From an uncultured Eubacteriales bacterium (GTDB taxonomy: Bacteria > Bacillota > Clostridia > Oscillospirales > Ruminococcaceae), in assembly GCA_900319075.1 (NCBI GenBank), contig ONMZ01000003.1:1-64000 (forward strand): 64,000 bases of DNA, read 5' to 3'. How positions within the stretch are numbered: the stretch's first letter is position 1; each line of letters begins with the position of its first letter. Of this stretch, positions 8,992-17,579 are shown in pieces. The notes beneath the pieces are model-generated. The model made no database searches, was not told the DNA's origin, and was given only the letters and a program-made list of their open reading frames with translations. The position numbers were made by a program, and so were the translations under genes.

Positions 8992-10833
8992 ATGTATATC
9001 ACCGAAAATGACAACCCCCGGATAGAGTTCCTGCGGGACAAAACCCACAGGCTCACCGAATCGCCGGGATGCTATATAATGAAAAACAAGACCCACGAGA
9101 TCATCTATATCGGCAAGGCGAAGAATCTTAAAAATCGTGTAAGCTCATATTTTCGTGCCGGTCAGGATCACCTTCCCAAAGTGTGGAAAATGGTGCAGAA
9201 CGTTTACGACTATGAGTTTATCGTTACCGATTCCGAATTTGAAGCATTGGTGCTGGAATGTTCTCTTATCAAGCAATACAAGCCAAAGTACAATATACTT
9301 CTGAAAGACGATAAAGGATATAGCTATATAAAAGTCACAAACGAAGAATATCCACGCCTGCAAGCTGCCCTTCAGAAAGAGGACGACGGCGCACGCTATA
9401 TCGGACCGTATACCAGTTCCTTTGCAGTCAGACAGGCTGTCACCGAGGCAAACAAGGTGTTTATGCTTCCCACCTGTTCAAGGGTCTTCCCACGGGATAT
9501 AAAAAAACAGCGCCCTTGTCTTAACCAGCATATCAAACTTTGTATGGGTGTGTGCACCGGAAGGATAAGCAAAAATGAATACAATCACATTGTTGACCAG
9601 GCGGTGGATTTTATAACCAGCGGCTCACAGGATTCCGTAAAACGTCTTACAGAGGAAATGAACGAGGCTGCGGAAAATCTTGAATTTGAAAGAGCTGCCA
9701 AACTGCGTGACAGGATAAACGCTATCAACAAAGCCGCAGAAAGCCAGAAGATAATTGATGAGAAAATAAAAGATATGGATATCGTTGCCGTGGCGCAAAA
9801 CGCACAGATGGCTTGTGCCAGCGTTATAATGTACCGGGGCGGAAGATTGTTTGACAAATCCGACCATTTTCTTGGAGAGAAAATGGAAAGCTCACAGATG
9901 CTTGAACAATTCCTCATGCAGTACTATTCTTCCAAGGATAAGATAGTCAAGAAAATACTCATCGGAGAAGACTTTGAGAACCGTGAGATAGTTCAGCAGT
10001 ATTTACAGCAAAAAGCAGGACATTCCGTCCGCCTTTTTGTGCCTCAGCGAGGCAGCCTTGTTGGCCTTACACAGCTGGCAAAGTCCAATGCCGCCGAGTT
10101 TATCTCAAACAAGACGGGGAGAACAAAGCGTGAGGTCACCGCACTTGAAGAGCTTTCCAAAGCTCTGGGACTTGAAAAGCCCCCAAGGTTTATCGAATGC
10201 TACGACATATCAAATCTTGCCTCAACAAATATGGTGGCAGGAATGGTGGTTTTTGAAAACGGCAGACCTTGTAAAAAATACTATAAGCGCTTTTCAATAA
10301 AGACCGTTGAGGAGCAAAATGACTACGAGTGTATGCGTGAGGTGCTGCACAGACGGTTTGAAAACTACTTTGAAAAAACAGACGAAGGGTTTTCCATAAT
10401 GCCCGATCTTATTCTTCTTGACGGAGGCAAGGGCCACGTAAATGCGGTCGAGCCTATGCTTAGGAAAATGGGTGTGAACTGCCCTTTGTTCGGACTTGTG
10501 AAAGACTCACGGCACAGAACAAGAGCTGTTGCTACGGGCGAGGGAGAGATCGCTCTTTCCAAAAACCGCAGTGCATTCAACCTTGCCACAGCCATACAGG
10601 ACGAGGTGCACCGCTTTGCGATAACCTATCAGGCTAAAAAGCACCGTAAAAACGCTTACCAGCTGGAGCTTACAAAGGTTAAGGGAGTCGGCGACAAAAA
10701 AGCCGCAAAGCTGATAACCACTTTCAAGACAAAAGAAGCCATGAAAGGTGCAAGCGTTGAGCAGATCGCACAGACCGCAGGGGTGAACGCTGAAACTGCT
10801 GCTCAGCTCAAAGCCATAATCGACGAGATGTGA
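8992..10833 (+). CDS. uvrC: Excinuclease ABC subunit C
   Basis: UvrC makes both incisions during nucleotide excision repair in complex with UvrB. The 613-residue length is typical. The N-terminal GIY-YIG domain is seen in PGCYIMKNKTHEIIYIGKAK, and CYISN-like CYDISN starts the RNase H-like domain. A UVR motif (about 205-240, LEFERAAKLRDRI) contacts UvrB, LILLDGGKGH is a catalytic-core signature, and the C-terminus holds helix-hairpin-helix repeats (KVKGVGDKKAAKL). AAGGAG precedes the ATG. The neighbours are not repair genes, so the linkage is probably incidental. Confidence 0.97.
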   Translation: MYITENDNPRIEFLRDKTHRLTESPGCYIMKNKTHEIIYIGKAKNLKNRVSSYFRAGQDHLPKVWKMVQNVYDYEFIVTDSEFEALVLECSLIKQYKPKYNILLKDDKGYSYIKVTNEEYPRLQAALQKEDDGARYIGPYTSSFAVRQAVTEANKVFMLPTCSRVFPRDIKKQRPCLNQHIKLCMGVCTGRISKNEYNHIVDQAVDFITSGSQDSVKRLTEEMNEAAENLEFERAAKLRDRINAINKAAESQKIIDEKIKDMDIVAVAQNAQMACASVIMYRGGRLFDKSDHFLGEKMESSQMLEQFLMQYYSSKDKIVKKILIGEDFENREIVQQYLQQKAGHSVRLFVPQRGSLVGLTQLAKSNAAEFISNKTGRTKREVTALEELSKALGLEKPPRFIECYDISNLASTNMVAGMVVFENGRPCKKYYKRFSIKTVEEQNDYECMREVLHRRFENYFEKTDEGFSIMPDLILLDGGKGHVNAVEPMLRKMGVNCPLFGLVKDSRHRTRAVATGEGEIALSKNRSAFNLATAIQDEVHRFAITYQAKKHRKNAYQLELTKVKGVGDKKAAKLITTFKTKEAMKGASVEQIAQTAGVNAETAAQLKAIIDEM

Positions 10834-10857
10834 CCATAAAGCAGCGGAGGAAATGCT

Positions 10858-11235
10858 ATGATAAAAGGAATACACCATATCTCTATGAAATGTAAAACCA
10901 CCCAGGAGCTTGAACGGGTCAAGGATTTTTACATCGGAGTGCTTGGAATGAAACTGCGCCGCCAATGGGACAGCGGAATAATGATAGACACCTCAAACGG
11001 CTTGATAGAAGTTTTTTGCGGCGAAGAAGGCGAGCACCGAAAAGGTGTTATACGCCACGTTGCATTTGAAACGGACGACGTTGACAAAGCCGCTGAAAAG
11101 GTTGCACAGGCAGGCTACGAAGTCTTTGTGCAGCCAAACACCAAGGTCATCCCATCCGAGCCGGAATACCCTTTGCGAATGGCTTTTTGCTTTGGACCTC
11201 TCGGAGAGGAGATCGAGCTGTTTTGCGAACTATAA
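10858..11235 (+). CDS. VOC-family (glyoxalase-like) protein
   Basis: A 125-residue protein with one vicinal-oxygen-chelate fold. It shows HHISM near the N-terminus, FYIGVLGMKL, a central RHVAFETDD and a C-terminal GEEIELFC, giving His and Glu positions typical of the metal site. GGAGG lies seven bases before the ATG. It sits 24 bases after uvrC and 21 before folC, so it is likely cotranscribed. VOC proteins range from glyoxalase I to dioxygenases and drug-binding proteins, so the substrate is undetermined. Confidence 0.85.
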   Translation: MIKGIHHISMKCKTTQELERVKDFYIGVLGMKLRRQWDSGIMIDTSNGLIEVFCGEEGEHRKGVIRHVAFETDDVDKAAEKVAQAGYEVFVQPNTKVIPSEPEYPLRMAFCFGPLGEEIELFCEL

Positions 11236-11256
11236 ATCAAAAAAAGGATAATAATA

Positions 11257-12564
11257 ATGATCGAAAACTCAACTGAAAGATCCGGCATAGAATTTATCAA
11301 CTCATTTTCTCACTCGGGAAAACCGGTGAAAGACCTGGGACGCATCAGAAGGCTGCTTTCGGCACTTGGCGACCCGCAAAATGATCTGCGCTTTGTCCAT
11401 GTGGCAGGTACCAACGGCAAAGGCTCGGTTTGTGAGATGCTTAGCAGGATATTCATAAACGCAGGGCTGAAGACCGGCTGCTTTACCTCGCCTTACATCG
11501 TGCATTACAACGACAGGATAAGGATCAACGGCGAGGACATTGCCGATGATGAACTTGATGAGATAGCACAGCAGGTGAAAAAAAAGGCGGAGCTTTCCCC
11601 CGACAGGTGTGATTTTTCTCAGTTTGAGATATCTCAGGCGATAGCTTTTTTATATTTTGCGAAGCATAATTGCAGCATTGTGGTGCTGGAAACAGGGCTT
11701 GGCGGACTGCTTGACTGTACAAATGTTATAGCTTCCCCGCTGCTGACTGTGATAACTACCATAGACCTTGACCACACAGCGATACTGGGAGATACTATCG
11801 CTGAGATAGCTGCACAGAAAGCAGGAATAATCAAGCCCGGCGTACCGTGCGTTCTCAGCCCATACAACCCACAAGAGGCAGTCGATGCCGTAACAAGCAC
11901 GGCATTACAAAAGCACAGCAGACTTATCATTCCCGATACAAGCAGGCTGAGGGTGAAAAGAAGCGATGAAGCCGGTTCGGAATTTGAATACAAGGGCAGA
12001 CATTACACCCTTTCAATGGGCGGCAGACACCAGATCAAAAATGCTCTGAGCGTGATCGAGGGGTGCGAAATACTGAAAGAAAAACTCAGGCTGAGTGACG
12101 AGGATATATGCCTTGGTATCTCACAGGCGGTGCTGCCTGCAAGGGTGGAGGTGCTTTGTTCCTCTCCCCTGACGATACTTGACGGAGCCCACAACCCCGA
12201 CGGACTGGGTGCCCTGTCGGGAGTGCTTGAGGGGTGTGCAAAAAAGTGCTTTGCCCTTATCGGTATGTGTGCCGACAAGAACATCGACGAGGCTGTGAAA
12301 AAACTGATACCGTATGTGGACAGGTTTTATACTGTGGACGGGTTCTCGGACAGGGCGATCAGTAAAATTGAGCTTGCCCTGCGGATAAACTCTCTGGGTG
12401 GTAAGGCGCAGGAATGCAGTATGCCGATAGGTGAGCAAATAAAAGCTTTACAGGCTGCAAACGCCGAGGGCATAACGCTTATCTGCGGCTCGCTTTATCT
12501 GGCGGCGCTGGTGAAAAACCAGCTGAATACAAAAGGTGTGCAGAAAAATGGTAAACAGGAATGA
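11257..12564 (+). CDS. folC: Folylpolyglutamate/dihydrofolate synthase
   Basis: This 435-residue Mur-ligase-family enzyme adds glutamate to folates and, in bifunctional members, joins dihydropteroate to glutamate. The ATP-binding loop is VAGTNGKGSVCEM (near 50), followed by TSPYIVHYNDRI, a folate loop, ETGLGG, and LDGAHNPDG in the C-terminal domain. An AAGGATAATAATA segment precedes the ATG. Its 3' end overlaps the next gene by 17 bases. No other folate genes are present, so dihydrofolate synthase activity cannot be judged from context. Confidence 0.94.
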   Translation: MIENSTERSGIEFINSFSHSGKPVKDLGRIRRLLSALGDPQNDLRFVHVAGTNGKGSVCEMLSRIFINAGLKTGCFTSPYIVHYNDRIRINGEDIADDELDEIAQQVKKKAELSPDRCDFSQFEISQAIAFLYFAKHNCSIVVLETGLGGLLDCTNVIASPLLTVITTIDLDHTAILGDTIAEIAAQKAGIIKPGVPCVLSPYNPQEAVDAVTSTALQKHSRLIIPDTSRLRVKRSDEAGSEFEYKGRHYTLSMGGRHQIKNALSVIEGCEILKEKLRLSDEDICLGISQAVLPARVEVLCSSPLTILDGAHNPDGLGALSGVLEGCAKKCFALIGMCADKNIDEAVKKLIPYVDRFYTVDGFSDRAISKIELALRINSLGGKAQECSMPIGEQIKALQAANAEGITLICGSLYLAALVKNQLNTKGVQKNGKQE

Positions 12565-13297
12565 TCTGAAAAAGGCGCTGGTGCAGCTTGGCGTTGAAAG
12601 CGGCATGGTGCTTGAGGTGCACAGTTCTCTGAGCAGTTTCGGGGAGCTTGAGGGCGGTGCGATGACGCTGATAGATGTGCTGAAAGAGCTGGTCACGCCC
12701 CAGGGAAGCATTTTTATGCCTGCGCTGAGGCTGAGCAGGGAGCTTGAACTTACAAGCGAGGACAAACAGCTTGGGATAACGGTCAAGATCAGAAAGCTCG
12801 ATCCCGATACGCCCCACACGGCTATGGGAATTGTTGCGGATACTTTCAGAAGTCTGCCGGACACTGTTTCGGGACGGGATACCATAAGCACGAGCGGCTG
12901 GGGGCTGCATGGCGAGGAGGCTTTAAAAGGCGGACTTGACTATGCTATCCACAATGGCGGCAAAGCGCTGCTTTTGGGTGTGGACATATACAAGCTGACA
13001 GCGATGCACTACGTTGAAGGGAACACTCCCGAAGAGATAACCCGGCAGTTTGCACCGGGTGAGGAAATAAACCGCATATATCCGCCCGATAAGTGGATCA
13101 TCGAAACAGGCCACCCTCCGATAAAGGCGTGGTACACCATTCAGAAGATGGCTTATGAAAAAGGGCTTATAAAAGAAACGTTCATTGGCAGCTGCAAGGT
13201 GATGTTCTTTGATATTCTGCCGGTGATTTCCCTTTACGAAAACGAACTGAAAAGAGACCCCTACGGACTTTGGGGCATAAAAAAAGCTGAGGCGTGA
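12548..13297 (+). CDS. AAC(3)-like N-acetyltransferase family protein
   Basis: The 249-residue protein belongs to the aminoglycoside 3-N-acetyltransferase fold. It contains VHSSLSSFGELEGGAMTLI near the N-terminus, GSIFMPAL, a DTPHTAMG segment and GGKALLLGVDIYKLTAMHYVE. The usual substrate-side motif RS.HP between the halves reads SGRDTISTSG here, so true drug acetylation is uncertain; many such proteins in drug-naive bacteria have other acceptors. I chose the ATG at 12548, with AGGTG nine bases upstream, over the GTG at 12536. The stop codon lies in the loop of the terminator. Confidence 0.82.
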   Translation: MVNRNDLKKALVQLGVESGMVLEVHSSLSSFGELEGGAMTLIDVLKELVTPQGSIFMPALRLSRELELTSEDKQLGITVKIRKLDPDTPHTAMGIVADTFRSLPDTVSGRDTISTSGWGLHGEEALKGGLDYAIHNGGKALLLGVDIYKLTAMHYVEGNTPEEITRQFAPGEEINRIYPPDKWIIETGHPPIKAWYTIQKMAYEKGLIKETFIGSCKVMFFDILPVISLYENELKRDPYGLWGIKKAEA

Positions 13298-13320
13298 AAA
13301 CCTCAGCTTTTGCTTTTATT
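13282..13320 (+). terminator. Rho-independent terminator of the uvrC-folC run
   Basis: An 11-base stem (13282-13292 with 13301-13311) overlaps the last codons of the acetyltransferase gene and runs into TTTTGCTTTTATT. Confidence 0.85.
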
Positions 13321-13414
13321 CTATGTCAGCCATGTTCTTATCATAATAAATGATAGTTGTCATGTGATCGAGGGCTTTTTCAGGAATGATCCTCCTCTGA
13401 CTCTCTCGGGACTT
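13316..13414 (-). pseudogene. Possible C-terminal coding remnant
   Basis: A 32-codon open frame with no start codon near a ribosome site ends in a segment that looks coding in composition (PEKALDHMTTIIYYDKNMAD). It is bounded upstream by a stop and by the palindromic repeats. It may be the tail of a gene cut off by a repeat insertion, but its small size makes chance quite possible. Confidence 0.25.
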
Positions 13415-13420
13415 TCAGTC

Positions 13421-13463
13421 AATTTCAGAGATATGAAAATTTATTTTCCATATCTCTGAAATT
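13421..13463. repeat. Perfect 15-base inverted repeat
   Basis: AATTTCAGAGATATG at 13421-13435 is matched by its reverse complement at 13449-13463. It forms the left half of a two-palindrome intergenic element between convergent genes. Confidence 0.8.
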
Positions 13464-13487
13464 CATTAAGAGGTTTCTGGGGGGAGT

Positions 13488-13523
13488 TTGAGGGGGACTC
13501 TTCTCTAAAAGAGTCCCCCTCAA
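13488..13523. repeat. Perfect 15-base GC-rich inverted repeat
   Basis: TTGAGGGGGACTCTT at 13488-13502 pairs with 13509-13523 around a six-base loop. It is not followed by a T-tract on either strand, so it is more like a dispersed palindromic element than a classic terminator. It could still stop gpmI transcripts. Confidence 0.75.
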
Positions 13524-13550
13524 TTACTTGACAATTATCGGTTATTCTGT

Positions 13551-15131
13551 TCAGATCATTGAGTCTTCCCAGCAGTCGGGAGCTTTGATCCCAAATATCT
13601 TCAGCACGGTGGGTGCAACATTTGCAAGGCCGTACTTGGTGCTTTCAGCGTCGATGATCTCGTACTTATCCTTGCTTACGATGAAGAAAGGAACACGGTT
13701 GAGCGAGTGAGCTGTTCTTACGTTGATCTCGCCCTTCTTGTTCTTTTCAAGCATTTCGTCTGCATTACCGTGGTCTGCGGTGATAAGAACTGTGCAGTCA
13801 TACTCCTGTGCAACTTTAAGCAGTCTTGTAAGACCAAGGTCAACAGCTTCAACAGCTACCAAGGTTGCGTCCATGGAGCCTGTGTGACCTACCATATCTC
13901 CGTTAGGATAGTTGCATCTGATAAAATCATATTTCTGTGACTTGATAGCCTCGATCATATCATCGGTGATCTCTGCGGACTTCATCCACGGTCTCTGATC
14001 GAATGAAACGTTATCAGAAGGTATCTCCTTCCATGTTTCAAGCTCCTCAGAGAACTTCTCGGAGCGATTGCCGTTCCAGAAATATGTAACATGACCGTAC
14101 TTCTGTGTCTCGGAAACTGCATAGGAATTAAGTCCTGCATTAACGAGCACCTCAGAAAGAGTATTCTTTATCTCAGGCGGATTTACAAGATAGTTGTTAG
14201 GTATCTTCAGATCTCCGTCATACTCCAGCATACCTGCATATATCACCTTTGGCATAACGCCTCTGTCAAAGTGCTTGAACTCTGCTCCGCCGTCAAATGC
14301 CATAGATATCTCAAGTGCTCTGTCGCCTCTGAAATTGAACAGGACTACACTGTCGTTATCCTCGATCTTGCCAACAGGCTTGCCGTCCTTTGCGATTACG
14401 AAAGGAGGAAGATCCTGGTCAATGGCCTCGGTCTCTCCTCTGAGAACCTCGACTGCTTCAAGTGCTGTTGCAAACTGTCTGCCCTCGCCGTGAACGTGGG
14501 TGTTCCAGCCAAGCTCTACCATGCCCCAGTCAGCCTGATATCTGTCCATTGTGATCTTCATTCTTCCGCCGCCGGAAGCGATCTGTGCATCGAATGTATC
14601 GTCGTTAAGCTCAGCCATGCACTTTTCAAGATCCTCGATGTAGATAGGTGCGCTTGTTGCAGGAACGTCACGTCCGTCAAGGAGGATATGGCATCTTACC
14701 TTTGCAACACCCTCTTTCTTGCACTGGGCAAGCATGGTTTTAAGGTGTGCAATATTGGAATGAACGTTTCCGTCTGACAGCAGACCGAGGAAATGGAACA
14801 CAGAGCCGTTATCCTTTACATTGGAAACGAGCTTTTTCCATGTTGCAGACTCAAACATCTTTCCGCTTGCGATAGACTCGTTTACCAGCTTTGCACCCTG
14901 AGAATAGATCTGTCCGCAGCCAAGTGCGTTATGTCCTACCTCAGAGTTTCCCATGTCGTCATCTGTGGGCAGTCCCACAGCATCTCCGTGTGCTTTCAAT
15001 GTGGTGTGAGGACATTCTTTCCACAGTCTGTCAAGGGTAGGTGTGTTTGCCTCTGTTACAGCATCTCCAAGATGTGTCTGTGAGATACCCACACCGTCCA
15101 TAACAACAAGTACAACTGTTTTTTTACTCAT
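13551..15131 (-). CDS. gpmI: Cofactor-independent phosphoglycerate mutase
   Basis: This glycolytic enzyme interconverts 3- and 2-phosphoglycerate through a phosphoserine intermediate and two manganese ions. The 526-residue length fits. The metal-binding Asp12 is in VVMDGVG, and the catalytic serine is Ser63 in MGNSEVGHNALG. Further metal ligands are in ADHGNADEM and RTAHSLNRVPF. It lies 40 bases downstream of tpiA and is probably cotranscribed with it. Pgk is encoded 2.5 kb upstream on the same strand, so three lower-glycolysis enzymes cluster here, without gap or eno in view. Confidence 0.97.
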   Translation of the reverse strand: MSKKTVVLVVMDGVGISQTHLGDAVTEANTPTLDRLWKECPHTTLKAHGDAVGLPTDDDMGNSEVGHNALGCGQIYSQGAKLVNESIASGKMFESATWKKLVSNVKDNGSVFHFLGLLSDGNVHSNIAHLKTMLAQCKKEGVAKVRCHILLDGRDVPATSAPIYIEDLEKCMAELNDDTFDAQIASGGGRMKITMDRYQADWGMVELGWNTHVHGEGRQFATALEAVEVLRGETEAIDQDLPPFVIAKDGKPVGKIEDNDSVVLFNFRGDRALEISMAFDGGAEFKHFDRGVMPKVIYAGMLEYDGDLKIPNNYLVNPPEIKNTLSEVLVNAGLNSYAVSETQKYGHVTYFWNGNRSEKFSEELETWKEIPSDNVSFDQRPWMKSAEITDDMIEAIKSQKYDFIRCNYPNGDMVGHTGSMDATLVAVEAVDLGLTRLLKVAQEYDCTVLITADHGNADEMLEKNKKGEINVRTAHSLNRVPFFIVSKDKYEIIDAESTKYGLANVAPTVLKIFGIKAPDCWEDSMI

Positions 15132-15171
15132 AATATATCTCCATTCTACTCACTTATAGTGAACTGTATTA

Positions 15172-15948
15172 TCAACCTTCAACAGCAGCCTGAACGATGG
15201 TGTTGAAGTCGTTTGCCTTGAGTGATGCGCCGCCGATAAGACCACCGTCAACGTTTTCTTTGCTCAGGAGCTCAGCTGCGTTGCCTGCATTCATAGATCC
15301 GCCGTACTGGATAGTTACTGCCTGTGCGGTAGCATCGTCATACAGCTTTGCCAGCATTGATCTGATAAATGCACAGACCTCCTCTGCCTGATCTGCTGTT
15401 GCGGTCTTGCCTGTACCGATAGCCCATACAGGCTCATAAGCGATAACGCACTTTTTGATGTCATCAGCTGAAACATCGTAGAAATCCAGCTTGATCTGCT
15501 TTGCGATAACTTCCTCGGTGATATTGCACTCACGCTCCCACAGCAGCTCGCCTACGCAAACGATAGGCTTCAGACCTGCTGCAAGTGCAGCCTTTGTTCT
15601 CTTGTTAACAGTCTCGTCTGTCTCGCCGAAATACTGTCTTCTCTCCGAGTGACCCAGAACTACATACTCAACTCCCAGCTCTGTAAGCATATCTGCTGAG
15701 ATCTCTCCTGTGAATGCGCCGCTCTTTTCAAAGTGGCAGTTCTCTGCACCGATCTTTACGTTTGAACCGGCGGTAACATTGATAGCAGTTTCAAGATTTG
15801 TGAAAGGTACGCAAGCGATGACCTCTACCTTGCCCTCAGCGTTGGCAACCAGCGGCTTGATAGCCTCCAAAAGCTCCTTAGCCTCGGGTCTTGTCTTGTT
15901 CATTTTCCAGTTTCCGGCGATGATAGCCTTTCTTACCGACTTTTTCAT
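15172..15948 (-). CDS. tpiA: Triosephosphate isomerase
   Basis: A 258-residue TIM-barrel enzyme interconverting dihydroxyacetone phosphate and glyceraldehyde 3-phosphate. Catalytic residues are visible: Lys15 in AGNWKMNK, His100 in VVLGHSERR and Glu172 in AYEPVWAIGTGKTA. The ATG at 15948 follows AAAGGAG by ten bases; a longer reading from 15999 would run through a leader hairpin and is rejected. A strong promoter lies at 16023-16051. A GGGGC/GCCCC hairpin in the leader resembles one before pgk. Confidence 0.97.
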   Translation of the reverse strand: MKKSVRKAIIAGNWKMNKTRPEAKELLEAIKPLVANAEGKVEVIACVPFTNLETAINVTAGSNVKIGAENCHFEKSGAFTGEISADMLTELGVEYVVLGHSERRQYFGETDETVNKRTKAALAAGLKPIVCVGELLWERECNITEEVIAKQIKLDFYDVSADDIKKCVIAYEPVWAIGTGKTATADQAEEVCAFIRSMLAKLYDDATAQAVTIQYGGSMNAGNAAELLSKENVDGGLIGGASLKANDFNTIVQAAVEG

Positions 15949-15970
15949 AGTAAAAAACTCCTTTTCTATT

Positions 15971-15994
15971 GATTGGGGCAAAGCCCCGTGATTA
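15971..15994 (-). promoter_or_regulatory. Leader hairpin upstream of tpiA
   Basis: On the plus strand the element reads TTGGGGCAAAGCCCCGTGAT, then TAAA. A GGGGC/GCCCC stem sits between promoter and ribosome site. A near copy occurs before pgk at 18829-18850. The function is unknown. Confidence 0.5.
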
Positions 15995-16022
15995 AACAAA
16001 AATCTTGCTTTTCAGCCCTTTT

Positions 16023-16051
16023 ATTATACTACATCCGTGCCGTTTTGTCAA
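16023..16051 (-). promoter_or_regulatory. Promoter of tpiA-gpmI
   Basis: TTGACA at 16046-16051 and TATAAT at 16023-16028 on the minus strand, spacer 17. This is a consensus match, in keeping with a highly expressed glycolytic operon. Confidence 0.88.
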
Positions 16052-16057
16052 CGCACA

Positions 16058-16612
16058 TCAGCTTATTATCATCATAACTCCTATGCCTATAAGAAGCAGC
16101 GCAAGCACGACCATGCCAAGTCCCAGCTTGTTTTTCTCTGCCGGCTCCTGCTGCTCATCATTTTCCTCTGCTGCCGCAGCCGCCTCCTCCGCCTGCTTGT
16201 CGTAAACATAAAAGTCGTTTGGATCCTCAGGCTCATACATGATATCTATTATCTGACCTTTTTCGTATCCGTTGTCGGGGATAGTCTGTTTATACTTTTC
16301 CCCGTCCACCTCATACACCATAGTCCACTCGATTATCTCACGCTCTCCCTGTCCGTTGAAATCGGGCATTGTGGTTTTCACCTTATTTTGTATCTTAGCC
16401 GTAGCAGGAACGTGAGTATCCTCCTCGGGGACATTCTGTGAAGTTGAAAAATCAATTTTGAATCCATTATAGACCTTTATGCCCACATAGACCATCATTA
16501 TCCCGACTACTGCAAGTATTATCCCGACTATTCCCTGCCAGCTTGAAAACACACCTTTAAGAGGTGTTTCACTTGATTCATCTGCCAGCACAGCTAAAAA
16601 TTCCATTACCAT
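16058..16612 (-). CDS. DUF3592-like two-helix membrane protein
   Basis: This 184-residue protein has a membrane helix near 25-48, a beta-rich extracytoplasmic domain (about 50-140) with YEVDGEKYKQTIPDNGYEKGQIIDIMYEPEDP, an alanine/glutamate-rich stretch, and a second helix at the C-terminus. The middle region matches the general pattern of DUF3592 proteins, whose role is unknown. GAGGAAAG precedes the ATG. It follows the next gene by 16 bases, so the two form a pair between pgk and tpiA. Part of the tpiA promoter lies immediately beyond its stop. Confidence 0.7.
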   Translation of the reverse strand: MVMEFLAVLADESSETPLKGVFSSWQGIVGIILAVVGIMMVYVGIKVYNGFKIDFSTSQNVPEEDTHVPATAKIQNKVKTTMPDFNGQGEREIIEWTMVYEVDGEKYKQTIPDNGYEKGQIIDIMYEPEDPNDFYVYDKQAEEAAAAAEENDEQQEPAEKNKLGLGMVVLALLLIGIGVMMIIS

Positions 16613-16628
16613 TCTTTCCTCTCACATT

Positions 16629-17483
16629 TTATTGATATATATTCCACGTGCGCTCGTCAAACATCGTTTGCATACTTCTTATGTCCTGCATTATCAGTTG
16701 TTTGTCGCTTTTAAGATCAAACCTGTCAAAAGTTTCAATGTCCTTGAGCATCCTGTCTTTTATGCTGTCTGCATTGACATAATCCCTCATAATAAGGTAT
16801 ACACCCATAAGCACGGTATTTCTGGAAAAGGCAAGCTTGCGTATTTTTTTTATGGACTTTTCCATGGCATTTATATTATCCATTGACCCGCCCATATTTC
16901 CGTTTAACGCCTCGAGCAGCGCACCGTTTGAATAATGCTCAACAGCTATTGCCCCGGGATGGGCTTTGCAGTATGCCCTGTTCACGCTCAGGTGATTGTT
17001 GTGCATTAAAGCAGCCTCGTAAAATCTTCTCTGTTTTAACCTCATCTGGGTAAAAAGCTCCGAGTAATATACCTCTGTCACCGTGTCATACATCTGAAGC
17101 TGTCCGGCGGCAGTAAGTTCATTTTCTGCGCTGTCCGTATCTTCCATTGCAAGGTAATAAGAAGCAAGTACACAGTGTTCTTTAGCGCCCATTTTAGGGT
17201 TCAGCTGGCGGTATTTTTCTATCGCCTCCGGACACATTCCCTTTTCATCAATGATCTTCGCAACAGGTATCATCTTATTTGCAGTACGTACAATGAGCAT
17301 ACACAAAAGCGCCATTACAGCCACAGTCACTCCCAGGAAAATAAGCATTGAGATCAGAAACTCGCCGTTGAATCTGTTTTCGATCCCCGACATGATTATG
17401 GCAGCATCAAACAGCAGCATGATACCAAGCACCGAAAGCAGCAGCTTGAGGTTTGCTCTGAAATATGAACGATAGTTTTTCAT
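16629..17483 (-). CDS. Membrane protein with TPR-like cytoplasmic domain
   Basis: I do not recognise a named family. The 284-residue protein has two N-terminal membrane helices (about 13-33 and 40-66), then a helical domain of about 210 residues whose repeating pattern (EKYRQLNPKMGAKEHCVLASYYLAMED and similar) suggests tetratricopeptide-like repeats. GGGGAGAAG lies just before the ATG. It comes after the pgk terminator and pairs with the DUF3592-like gene. TPR domains usually bind other proteins, so a scaffold role at the membrane is possible. Confidence 0.68.
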   Translation of the reverse strand: MKNYRSYFRANLKLLLSVLGIMLLFDAAIIMSGIENRFNGEFLISMLIFLGVTVAVMALLCMLIVRTANKMIPVAKIIDEKGMCPEAIEKYRQLNPKMGAKEHCVLASYYLAMEDTDSAENELTAAGQLQMYDTVTEVYYSELFTQMRLKQRRFYEAALMHNNHLSVNRAYCKAHPGAIAVEHYSNGALLEALNGNMGGSMDNINAMEKSIKKIRKLAFSRNTVLMGVYLIMRDYVNADSIKDRMLKDIETFDRFDLKSDKQLIMQDIRSMQTMFDERTWNIYQ

Positions 17484-17516
17484 TCTTCTCCCCTTATTGA
17501 CACACAGCCGCCTGAA

Positions 17517-17548
17517 ACAAAAAGGGCAGGCATTTTTCTGCCTGCCCC
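17517..17548 (-). terminator. Rho-independent terminator of pgk
   Basis: A nine-base GC-rich stem (17539-17547 with 17524-17532) is followed on the minus strand by a run of Ts. This is a textbook intrinsic terminator. Confidence 0.92.
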
Positions 17549-17579
17549 AAGCTTTGTTTTCTATTGAGCCTGTGGAATA

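Noticed and set aside
13503-13508. CRISPR-like repeat pair near 13.4-13.5 kb
   Set aside because: The two palindromes differ in sequence and there are no regular spacers, so this is not a CRISPR array.
15949-15999. Longer tpiA N-terminus
   Set aside because: It would include the leader hairpin and the ribosome site; the ATG at 15948 has AAAGGAG at the right distance.
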